DNA from: Kiritimatiellota bacterium
Lineage (GTDB): Bacteria > Verrucomicrobiota > Kiritimatiellia > JAAZAB01
Direction of reading: 5' to 3'
Assembly (NCBI GenBank): GCA_026398415.1
Contig: JAPLSY010000026.1
Coordinates: 1-48,300, forward strand
DNA length: 48,300 bases
Shown here: one piece after another, positions 1-7,064 of the stretch
Numbering within the stretch: position 1 is the stretch's first letter
Layout: each line of letters begins with the position of its first letter
The notes under the pieces: model-generated
Databases searched by the model: none
What the model saw: the letters and a program-made list of their open reading frames with translations, nothing else
What the model was told of the DNA's origin: nothing
Made by a program: the position numbers and the translations under genes

Positions 1-738
1 ACTGCCGTTGGGCAATCGTCTGACATCATGTAAATGAATATGCCAGACTTTATTCCCTAAGGCCGCGATATGCCGCCGGGCTATTTCATTGGCCAATTTT
101 TCGCCTTCTTGGGTCCCCCGTAATTTAGCGGGAACATCTTCTCCGCATTTAATGATATGGCCGAAGTCAAGACAACTCCCGACACAAGGATGGTCTATTT
201 CCTCGATCAACTGCTTGTAGGTCTGCAGCGTTGGCGGGAAAAGCGTCTCGATGGTGAACCGTATGCCGTGCCGGCGGGCACAATTACCAAGATCTCCATA
301 AACATCCAGCATTTCTTGCCAGTACATTTCCAGCGGATACTCATCCTTGGGATCGCAATGGCTGTTGACAATACCGGCCTCCAACTCGCCGGCAGCGGCT
401 ATTATCTTTTTAAACTGCCAGATTACTTCTTTCTGAATCCTCTTATTGATGGTGAATAATGGTGTGCCGAAAGCAGCGGTTGAGGTATGGATGCTTACGC
501 GCTTGAATCTCTTTAACCATTTCCGCATCTTTTTGAAGTCGGATTTTCCCAGCTCATGAAACCAGCAGCCGGGCCGCACTGCGCCGATTATCCGGTGATA
601 CCGGCCTTTATATCCATAAAGTTCAATAGCTTCAAAACCCAGATCCCCGATCTTTTTGATCGTTTTTTCCAGACTATCGCCGGCAAAACCTCCGATGGTT
701 GCACCAAAATTGATAGGAAATCGCTTTTCGGGTAGCAT
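1..738 (-). CDS. Xylose isomerase-like TIM-barrel protein (sugar phosphate isomerase/epimerase family), cut off by the window edge
   Basis: Reading the minus strand from an ATG at 738 gives 246 codons with no stop up to position 1, so only the N-terminal part is in the window. The protein starts MLPEKRFPINFG and carries signatures of the xylose isomerase-like/AP endonuclease 2 barrel family: IHTS near residue 85, ETLFPP near residue 160 (a metal-ligand Glu region), CLDFGHI near residue 187 and WHIHLHD near residue 232. Such proteins are usually metal-dependent isomerases or epimerases of sugars and polyols, and the exact substrate cannot be told. A GGAAGAA ribosome binding site lies 6 bases before the start. 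The upstream 77 bases recur at 2861-2937. A 3' truncation by the window, not by mutation, is assumed. Confidence 0.8.
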   Translation of the reverse strand, partial: MLPEKRFPINFGATIGGFAGDSLEKTIKKIGDLGFEAIELYGYKGRYHRIIGAVRPGCWFHELGKSDFKKMRKWLKRFKRVSIHTSTAAFGTPLFTINKRIQKEVIWQFKKIIAAAGELEAGIVNSHCDPKDEYPLEMYWQEMLDVYGDLGNCARRHGIRFTIETLFPPTLQTYKQLIEEIDHPCVGSCLDFGHIIKCGEDVPAKLRGTQEGEKLANEIARRHIAALGNKVWHIHLHDVRRLPNGS

Positions 739-797
739 AGATATTCTTCCGTCGAAACCGACCTGATAAAGCTTTTTTATTGCGGGAATGCGTCAGA
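721..797 (-). repeat. Direct repeat copy A (leader and first codons of the isomerase-like gene)
   Basis: This stretch aligns without gaps to 2861-2937 at about 73% identity by eye. Identical cores are TTCGGGTAGCAT and TCGAAACCGACCTGAT. Read on the minus strand, both copies hold the same ATG CTA CCC GAA start and its leader. Here the start opens a real gene. Confidence 0.7.
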
Positions 798-821
798 GGC
801 TGATGACGAGCCTAAAAACAA

Positions 822-850
822 GGGTGGGCGGCCTTTCCGGCCGCCCACCC
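822..850 (-). terminator. Rho-independent terminator after the DUF5684 gene
   Basis: A perfect 12-bp stem (822-833 with 839-850) and a 5-base loop are followed on the minus strand by TTGTTTTTAG. It sits 38 bases after the stop of the gene at 889-1293, on the same strand. Confidence 0.85.
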
Positions 851-888
851 GCTGGTCAACATACGGCGTTTTCAATCACGTATATTTA

Positions 889-1293
889 TCAGGGCGTTGC
901 CGCCGGGGCACTTGCGCCCTCGCCGACATATTGCGCCTCGCCGAAGGCCAGGATCGGAATGAATATGATCGGCAGAAAGATCAAGCCAACCACGAATCCG
1001 GCGCCCTTGCCGAAGCGCTGCGCAAAGGCCACGGTGGCGATAATCCCGAAGATAAAGTTCAAGAGCGGGATAAAAAACCAGATCAACCACCATCCCGGTT
1101 TGCCGGCGATTTTGAGGAACACGTAAGTATTATAAATCGGGATAAGCATAGCCCAGCCCGGCCGTCCCGCCTTTACAAACACCTTCCACATCGCAACAAT
1201 CATAAAGATTGCAACAACCAACCCGATAATCATCGGAACGAAAGCTACTCCGGCACCGGCACCGGCACCGCTGGCTACGACTTCATCATTCAT
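889..1293 (-). CDS. DUF5684-type small membrane protein
   Basis: This 134-residue protein has a Gly/Ala-rich N-terminus followed by three predicted membrane segments (about 17-38, 66-90 and 97-116). The central block with FVKAGRPGWAMLIPIYN and the later AQRFGKG resemble the DUF5684 family of bacterial membrane proteins, sometimes annotated as signal peptidase I-like. No catalytic Ser/Lys dyad of signal peptidases is visible, so I do not assign a peptidase function. It stands alone, with a candidate promoter at 1399-1427 and a strong terminator at 822-850, so it is probably a monocistronic unit. Confidence 0.75.
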   Translation of the reverse strand: MNDEVVASGAGAGAGVAFVPMIIGLVVAIFMIVAMWKVFVKAGRPGWAMLIPIYNTYVFLKIAGKPGWWLIWFFIPLLNFIFGIIATVAFAQRFGKGAGFVVGLIFLPIIFIPILAFGEAQYVGEGASAPAATP

Positions 1294-1398
1294 ACGGGCC
1301 TCCTTCCCTGCGTTTTGCGGACGGTTGCGTTTAGATCGGACCTGCGTTATTACGAATGGGTTGATTTAATTACAAAAGACGTTCGTTAACTGTAAAAA

Positions 1399-1427
1399 AA
1401 TGTATCATATTGTCAATTTCGAGTCAA
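1399..1427 (-). promoter_or_regulatory. Candidate sigma70-type promoter for the DUF5684 gene
   Basis: On the minus strand, TTGACT (1427-1422) and TACATT (1404-1399) are separated by exactly 17 bases. The area is AT-rich and carries three copies of GTCAATTT. It lies about 105 bases before the start codon at 1293. Confidence 0.4.
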
Positions 1428-1488
1428 TTTTTATTGGGTCAATTTTTATATTCCAAAGATCCCACTTTGGCATGCGCATGATCAAACG

Positions 1489-2682
1489 TCACAGGCTGGC
1501 AGAGGCCTTGATCAGCGCATCGTCCAATTCGTTGACAGAGCTCCAACGTTGATTGGGGTCCAGAGCCAGCGCCTTTTCGAAGACGGGGCGAATGGGCTCA
1601 GGAATTTCGGACGAGACCACCGGACAGTAGGGCGCCAGATCGCTGGCGCGGGCGCCATCGGCAGTCGGCATATGCCCGGTCAGCAATTCATGCAAGGTGA
1701 CGGCAAATGAAAAAATATCCGCCCGTTGATCCAGCGGGTCTCCCCGAATTTCTTCCGGACTCACATAGGTCGGCGTACCGCTAAGCAGCTTGTTACTACG
1801 TGCCGGATGCGAAAGGCAGGCCAAACCAAAATCAATGACCTTCAGCACGCCATCCCGGGTTAACATCAGGTTGTCCGGTTTGATATCGCGATGGAGCACA
1901 TTCCGGCGATGGGCATAGCCGATGGCATCGGCACAAATGCTGGTTATCTGCATGACCGTGGTTAGCGGTAGTTTGCCCTGGTCCTTGAGAATGTCGCGGA
2001 ACGTGCATCCGTCGATATATTCCATGACCATGTAAAACCCGTCGTCATATTCCTGGAGATTATACAGGCGCACGATGTGTTTATGCGAAAGTTGCATGGC
2101 AATGCGCGCTTCGTTTCGAAGCGCAGTGATGGCTTCCCCATCCCGAACGAATTGGGGCAAGAGCACTTTAATCGCCACGGGCATGTCCAGCAAGGTGTCA
2201 TGGGCTTCATAGACAATGCCGCTGCCGCCTTCCTGAATCAGCCGCACAATGGTATAGCGCCGGTCGATCTTGTGCGTGAGCGCCAGCGTATCGGCAGGCA
2301 ACGGACCGGCGGCGGCCGGGTGAACAACAACCGGCCGCAGTTTTTTCAGGCGAACTGGATGGGACGGACTCGCCGATGGCGGCGTTTGTTCCGCGACCGG
2401 ATTCATCATGGGGGCTGTATGCGCCAGTGTTTGCAGCTGATGCTGATGGCGCATGATTTCGTCATAGTGTTGGAGACCGTCCTTTATCATCTGAATCAGG
2501 TCGGAGGATTTGAACGGCTTGGCCAGATATTTCCAGATGCCCCCCTTGTTGATGGCTTCGATGACGCTTTCCTTGCCGGCGCGCGCCGTAAAAAGAATGG
2601 AGACGATATTCGGGTTGCTTTTCCGGGCAAGGGACAGCACGACATTGCCGTCAAATTCGGGCATTTCCATGTCGCATAACAA
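1489..2682 (-). CDS. Ser/Thr protein kinase with a truncated N-terminal response-regulator receiver domain
   Basis: Residues 1-75 match only the second half of a receiver domain: the phospho-acceptor region CDMEMPEFDG with Asp4, then LAKPF with the conserved Lys55. Residues about 143-390 form a PknB-like kinase with G-loop EGGSGIVYE (151-159), VAIK Lys172, HRDIKPDN (264-271) and DFG (284-286), all catalytic residues present. The start used is a TTG at 2682. Upstream in the same frame the reading is interrupted by TGA at 2704-2706 and another TGA about 30 bases further. Between and before these stops the residues still look receiver-like (LIVD, LAAFKES), so the N-terminus is probably decayed. 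The kinase part may still be expressed. It is predicted cytoplasmic, as no membrane segment is seen. Confidence 0.75.
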   Translation of the reverse strand: MLCDMEMPEFDGNVVLSLARKSNPNIVSILFTARAGKESVIEAINKGGIWKYLAKPFKSSDLIQMIKDGLQHYDEIMRHQHQLQTLAHTAPMMNPVAEQTPPSASPSHPVRLKKLRPVVVHPAAAGPLPADTLALTHKIDRRYTIVRLIQEGGSGIVYEAHDTLLDMPVAIKVLLPQFVRDGEAITALRNEARIAMQLSHKHIVRLYNLQEYDDGFYMVMEYIDGCTFRDILKDQGKLPLTTVMQITSICADAIGYAHRRNVLHRDIKPDNLMLTRDGVLKVIDFGLACLSHPARSNKLLSGTPTYVSPEEIRGDPLDQRADIFSFAVTLHELLTGHMPTADGARASDLAPYCPVVSSEIPEPIRPVFEKALALDPNQRWSSVNELDDALIKASASL

Positions 2683-2860
2683 CAGGGCAATGTGTTCCTT
2701 CCATCAGTTCGTCTGTGACTCCTTAAACGCGGCCAATCAATAATTGAATGCGGCCGGATCAACAATAAGATTTCATCAACAAGCCAAAACGTTTCTTTTA
2801 TCAATGAAGCATTATGGAAATCTTTCTGCGGATACTTCTTGTCGCGGGACTGATAAGAAA

Positions 2861-2937
2861 TCACCCTTCGGGTAGCATGGATACGCGCCTATCGAAACCG
2901 ACCTGATGAAACAGCTTCATGACGGCAATGTGTCAAA
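2861..2937 (-). repeat. Direct repeat copy B, with a dead copy of the isomerase gene start
   Basis: This is the partner of 721-797 in the same orientation. On the minus strand it reads ATG CTA CCC GAA GGG TGA, that is MLPEG and stop, and homology to the isomerase-like gene ends there. It probably marks the remnant of a paralogous gene or a duplication junction. The two copies flank the DUF5684 and kinase genes. Confidence 0.65.
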
Positions 2938-3076
2938 ATGGGGCCGGAATGTCAAGTTTGAAGGATCAAACAACCCCGGCGATATCATTTACGCCGTCAT
3001 GGGTGCACCTTCCGCCGCCTATCGCACCCCGACCCATACCTTGCCCGGCGATCATGCCTCCTCTTTCAACTGGTAA
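2906..3076 (+). pseudogene. Orphan 56-residue reading frame, possible C-terminal gene fragment
   Basis: ATG at 2906 runs to TAA at 3074-3076. The peptide has ordinary, protein-like composition (for example GSNNPGDIIYAVMGAPSAAY and a C-terminal DHASSFNW). An in-frame stop lies at 2873-2875, so if it is a gene tail the rest is missing. I recognise no family. It could equally be a small unknown gene or chance. Confidence 0.25.
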
Positions 3077-3177
3077 TGCCGAACACTCACTGCTACATTC
3101 AAAACCACTGTGAACGTACAGGCGCAGAAACAGGCTTATTCAGACTTAACCCCAATTCTCATTTACGGAGATGGCGC

Positions 3178-4017
3178 ATGATGGCTGATCGCCAACCGCC
3201 CCGGGAGCCAGCAGTCGGGCGGAGACCCATCCGTTTGGTCAAGATAATGGCCGCTCGCGCCCTGTGTTCACGGCGCGAGGCTGAGCGGCTGATCGCCGCC
3301 GGCAGCGTTCGCGTCGACGGCCGGGTCATCGACCAACAGGGGGTCAAGGTAGATTCCGAGGCACGGATTGAGATCGTTGGGATTGGCGAACGCTGGCTGG
3401 CGGACAAGGTCACGGTGCTGCTGCATAAGCCGCTGGGCATCGTCAGCACCCAGCCGGAGGGCGATCAGGTTCCGGCTTGGCGTCTGTTGACCCACGAGCG
3501 CCTATATGGCGCCGCCGATCCAGCCGTGGTCAAGCGTATCTGCCGCGAGCCCTGGCACTTATCGGTCGCCGGCCGCCTTGATCAGGACAGCCGCGGCCTG
3601 TTGCTGTTGACTAGCGACGGCGTCCTCGCCCGACTGGTCACCGGCAGTCACGAGTGGACCAAGGTCTACCGGGTAACGGTTGATCGGCCGGTTAGCGATC
3701 TCGCACTGGAGCGGCTGAACAGCCCGCGTCGTCTTGACGACAAGCCGTTGCTGGCGATGAGCGTGCGCCAACTGGGGGAGCGTTTGCTGCGCTTTGAATT
3801 GCGCGAGGGTCGTAAGCACCAGATTCGCAGGGTCTGCCGCGAAGAAAAACTGACGGTCAAGGATCTGCTGCGGCTATCCATCGGCCCCTTCACGCTCGGC
3901 GACCTGCCCGGGGGGCGCTGGCGAGTGGTAGCTGACTACGTTGGGCAAGCCTTTTTTCCCGGCAGGGCGACACATAGAGGGGTTATGGTTGCGCCGTCCC
4001 CACATCCAAAGGCTTGA
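3178..4017 (+). CDS. rRNA pseudouridine synthase, RsuA/RluB/RluE/RluF family
   Basis: This 279-residue protein isomerises uridine to pseudouridine in ribosomal RNA. An S4 RNA-binding domain comes first (about residues 16-65, with the LCSRREAERLI and GSVRVDG signature). The catalytic domain follows, with GRLDQDSRGLLLLTSDG, which holds the catalytic Asp. The block FELREGRKHQIRR and the late GDLPGGRWR are typical of the RluB/RluF branch. The ATG at 3178 is chosen because GGAG at 3167-3170 lies 7 bases ahead. An upstream in-frame ATG at 3076 gives a non-conserved leader. The C-terminus overlaps the convergent lipoprotein gene by 35 bases. The exact target base cannot be told. Confidence 0.9.
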   Translation: MMADRQPPREPAVGRRPIRLVKIMAARALCSRREAERLIAAGSVRVDGRVIDQQGVKVDSEARIEIVGIGERWLADKVTVLLHKPLGIVSTQPEGDQVPAWRLLTHERLYGAADPAVVKRICREPWHLSVAGRLDQDSRGLLLLTSDGVLARLVTGSHEWTKVYRVTVDRPVSDLALERLNSPRRLDDKPLLAMSVRQLGERLLRFELREGRKHQIRRVCREEKLTVKDLLRLSIGPFTLGDLPGGRWRVVADYVGQAFFPGRATHRGVMVAPSPHPKA

Positions 4018-5374
4018 GATAATCACCCGGATTGCTTAAGCCACCACGCGGCGGTTCAGACCAGGGAAGTATTTGAATTTCATCGGCCGCCATGGGCGTT
4101 GGCGAAAGAAAGAGAACCACCCGCAAACCGTCCGTAAAATACTTGTCACCGGTCAGATTGCGCCGGGGCGCAATCGGCGTCGCCATTGTTCCGCCGGCGA
4201 CAAAACCAATTTGGGCCACGCATTGCGCCTTGATCAAATCCTGGACCAGGCTCCAGCGGGCGCCATCCACGTCCGGATCGATTTCATGGGTGGTAAACCA
4301 CGGCGTATGCGTGGTGAGCCGAACGCCAATATCACGGCTGATCTGTCCGGCCCAGACCGGCTGTCCTCCAAACCTCATCGGCATGAGCCACAGACGCAGA
4401 TGATTCCGCGCGTTGATGTTTTCACGGACCTTCTGGAACGCCGCATCCTGATGGCGCCCATAAACAAACAACGGGCTGACCGGCGAATGGCGGTAGTCTT
4501 CGCCAAAAATAAAGGCCCCGAATGTACGGAACGCGGTGGAAGTATCGAGGATTTCGGTTTCATCCCAATCGGCAGAGATCAATGCCGAAAAAAGGACGCC
4601 CCAGGGGGCCGTAATAAAAAAATTAATCGGATCGCCGGCCGCCTTGGCGGCGGCGTCGCTCGTATGCGCGGGCCAGGCTTCCAGATTACGGCGGAAAACG
4701 GTAAGATCCGTGACATTGGGATTGTCGCCCAAGGTGGCATTTGTGGCATCTACGTGCCATGCCGCGGCAAGCAGCTTAGCGTAGTCGGTGCGCAGACGTT
4801 CCGTCGGGACCAGGAAACTGAAGCGTTGCAACGAGCCGGTGCTCAGCAAAGCGATCGAATACAGCTGGCTGCCTTCACGAAACTCCGTATAGATAAAACC
4901 GCTCTGGTCACTTCCCGGCGGAATATAATAGTCGAAGGCCACTTCTTCGACACGGACCTCCTGGCGCCGCTCAGCTTCCACCGAGGTCAGCATGCCACGG
5001 AAGTGATGGGCGACTTCGGCAGACGAATAATACGCCGGATCGGTAAAGGCCGGCAGCAGCCAATAGGGCCGTTTCGACCGATTGACCACCCGCACCCACA
5101 AGGGCTGGATAGATTCCTGCTGGAGCGCCATGCCAAAATGCGCCTTGGTCTGTTCATCGCCGGGCAAGGCCATCCATACGGCCAGATCGTCGCATTGCCG
5201 GGAAAGCGCATGCTGCATCCACATGGCATCGTCAACGGGGCGCAGCTTGCCCCTGGTTGCACATCCGCCGGTAAATAAAGCGACGCTCAACAACAGGGCC
5301 AAGATCGCCGCAGGCCGACAAAAGCCATGCACGCAGCGTTCGTTGCGCAATACCAGGATGAAAGTTGCTTTCAT
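3983..5374 (-). CDS. Putative lipoprotein with an LssY C-terminal domain
   Basis: This 463-residue protein has an N-terminal hydrophobic segment (about 21-36) ending in a lipobox-like TGGC with Cys38, suggesting export and lipidation. Residues about 230-440 match the LssY C-terminal domain: DPINFF, then a YRHSPVSPLFVYGR block, HLRLW, PVWAGQISRDIG and the characteristic HEIDPDVDGAR. LssY domains occur in membrane and envelope proteins of unknown biochemical role, sometimes fused to PAP2 phosphatases. No phosphatase part is present here. It is divergently transcribed from the DUF1846 gene across a 150-base spacer and is convergent with the pseudouridine synthase gene. Confidence 0.75.
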   Translation of the reverse strand: MKATFILVLRNERCVHGFCRPAAILALLLSVALFTGGCATRGKLRPVDDAMWMQHALSRQCDDLAVWMALPGDEQTKAHFGMALQQESIQPLWVRVVNRSKRPYWLLPAFTDPAYYSSAEVAHHFRGMLTSVEAERRQEVRVEEVAFDYYIPPGSDQSGFIYTEFREGSQLYSIALLSTGSLQRFSFLVPTERLRTDYAKLLAAAWHVDATNATLGDNPNVTDLTVFRRNLEAWPAHTSDAAAKAAGDPINFFITAPWGVLFSALISADWDETEILDTSTAFRTFGAFIFGEDYRHSPVSPLFVYGRHQDAAFQKVRENINARNHLRLWLMPMRFGGQPVWAGQISRDIGVRLTTHTPWFTTHEIDPDVDGARWSLVQDLIKAQCVAQIGFVAGGTMATPIAPRRNLTGDKYFTDGLRVVLFLSPTPMAADEIQILPWSEPPRGGLSNPGDYLKPLDVGTAQP

Positions 5375-5524
5375 ATTTTTGCAAGCACATTAGCGCTCAT
5401 TCGATTTATTTTCAATAGAAATGGCATTACAACATTTTTTACTGCTTTTCTTATTGCCAGCGCGGTTCAAATATGGCAATAGTAAACTCCCAGTTACTTA
5501 TCTCCACCAACACGAGGACCCGCA

Positions 5525-7042
5525 ATGCTGACAAAGAACGCTTTTGACAACGACCGTTACCTCCACGAGCAGACCCAGGCCATCATGGAGCGCGTACGCC
5601 GGTTCGGCAACAAGCTTTACCTTGAGTTCGGCGGTAAACTGCTCTTCGACTATCACGCGGCGCGGGTCCTGCCGGGCTACGATCCGAACGTCAAGATGCG
5701 GCTTTTAAAGCAACTCAAGGACCAGGCCGACATCGTCCTTTGCATCTTCGCCGGTGACATCGAACGCAAGAAAATGCGGGCTGATTTCGGCATCTCTTAC
5801 GACTCCGACGCGCTGAAGCTGATTGACGATATCCGCGACTGGGATATTGACGTCCTGGCCGTGGTGATTACCCGCTTTGATAACCAACCCGCGGCCAAGT
5901 CTTTCCGGGACAAGCTGGAGCGGCGTGGCGTCAAGGTCTATTGTCACCGGGCCACCAGCGGCTATCCGACCAACGTGGACATGATTGTCAGTTCGGAAGG
6001 TTACGGCGCCAATGCTTATATCGAAACCCACAAGCCGTTGGTAGTTGTTACGGGTCCCGGACCGGGTAGTGGCAAGCTGGCAACCTGCCTGAGCCAGCTT
6101 TATCATGATCATATACAGGGGCGTCAGGCCGGTTACGCCAAGTTTGAGACCTTTCCCATCTGGAACCTGCCACTCAAGCATCCGGTCAACGTGGCCTACG
6201 AAGCGGCCACGGCCGATTTGCGGGACATCAACCTGATTGATCCTTTCCATATGGAGGCCTACCAGACCACATCCGTGAATTACAACCGGGACGTCGAGGC
6301 ATTTCCCCTGTTGAAGGCCATCTGGGAACGGATCCTCACCCAGGATGCGATTTACAAATCGCCCACAGACATGGGCGTCAACCGGGCGGGGTTCGGCATC
6401 GTGGATGACAAGGCCGTGCAGGAGGCCGCGCGCCAGGAAATCATCCGCCGTTACTTCCGTTACGCCTGCGAATACGCCATGGGGCTGGCCGACCGCGAAA
6501 CCGTGACCCGGGTCGAGATGTTGATGCAAGAGGTCGGCGTGCGTCCCGAAGACCGGCGCGTGGTGGAACCGGCGCGCCGGGCCGCCGCGGAAGCCCAGCA
6601 GACCGGCAAAGGCAACGCAGGCATTTACTGCGGCGCCGCCATCGAACTGCCCGACGGCGCCATCGTAACGGGCAAGAATTCACCGCTCATGCACGCCGCC
6701 TCCAGCGTGATCCTGAACGCCATCAAACAGCAGGCGGAAATCCCGGACAAAATCCATTTACTGTCCGCCACCATCATGCAGTCCATCGGCATCTTTAAAC
6801 GCGACATCCTGCAACGCAAGGCCGAAAGCCTGAACCTGGAGGAAACGCTCATCGCGCTCAGCATCAGCTCCACGACCAACCCCGCGGCGCAAATGGCCAT
6901 GGAAAAGCTGAAGGAACTGCGCGGGGCCGAAATCCACCTGACCCATATACCGGCCCCGGGCGATGAAGCCGGCCTGCGGCGGCTGGGCGTCAACCTGACC
7001 AGCGACCCGTCTTTCGCCACGCGGAATTTGTTTTCGGCGTGA
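5525..7042 (+). CDS. DUF1846 family protein
   Basis: This 505-residue protein matches the DUF1846 family along its full length: the N-terminal LYLEFGGKLLFDYHAARVLPG region, the VTGPGPGSGKLATCLSQLYHD segment near residue 175, and the C-terminal region with HAASSVILNAIK. The family is widespread in anaerobic and Gram-positive bacteria. Structures exist, but to my knowledge no reaction has been assigned. The GPGPGSGK segment resembles a phosphate-binding loop, but it is a family-wide feature and does not prove NTPase activity. A GAGG ribosome binding site at 5514-5517 supports the start. It is convergent with comEC, 22 bases apart. Confidence 0.9.
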   Translation: MLTKNAFDNDRYLHEQTQAIMERVRRFGNKLYLEFGGKLLFDYHAARVLPGYDPNVKMRLLKQLKDQADIVLCIFAGDIERKKMRADFGISYDSDALKLIDDIRDWDIDVLAVVITRFDNQPAAKSFRDKLERRGVKVYCHRATSGYPTNVDMIVSSEGYGANAYIETHKPLVVVTGPGPGSGKLATCLSQLYHDHIQGRQAGYAKFETFPIWNLPLKHPVNVAYEAATADLRDINLIDPFHMEAYQTTSVNYNRDVEAFPLLKAIWERILTQDAIYKSPTDMGVNRAGFGIVDDKAVQEAARQEIIRRYFRYACEYAMGLADRETVTRVEMLMQEVGVRPEDRRVVEPARRAAAEAQQTGKGNAGIYCGAAIELPDGAIVTGKNSPLMHAASSVILNAIKQQAEIPDKIHLLSATIMQSIGIFKRDILQRKAESLNLEETLIALSISSTTNPAAQMAMEKLKELRGAEIHLTHIPAPGDEAGLRRLGVNLTSDPSFATRNLFSA

Positions 7043-7064
7043 AGGGCGAGCGCTACGGTTGGAT

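Larger units (their letters stand above)
2704..3177. other. Gene-poor stretch with degraded sequence
   Basis: This roughly 470-base gap holds the decayed 5' part of the receiver domain (about 2704-2790, minus), repeat copy B (2861-2937) and a short plus-strand reading frame at 2906-3076. No intact gene or RNA gene can be supported here. It looks like a rearrangement scar. Confidence 0.5.

Noticed and set aside
889..1293. DUF5684 protein as signal peptidase I
   Set aside because: No Ser/Lys catalytic motifs or periplasmic domain are visible.
4073..5278. Long plus-strand open frame opposite the lipoprotein gene
   Set aside because: It lacks recognisable domains and mirrors a minus-strand gene with a signal sequence and an LssY domain. 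It is a shadow of GC-rich coding sequence.
5525..7042. DUF1846 protein as a P-loop NTPase
   Set aside because: The GPGPGSGK segment looks like a Walker A loop, but it is a family-wide feature and I see no Walker B or other NTPase motifs to support the claim.
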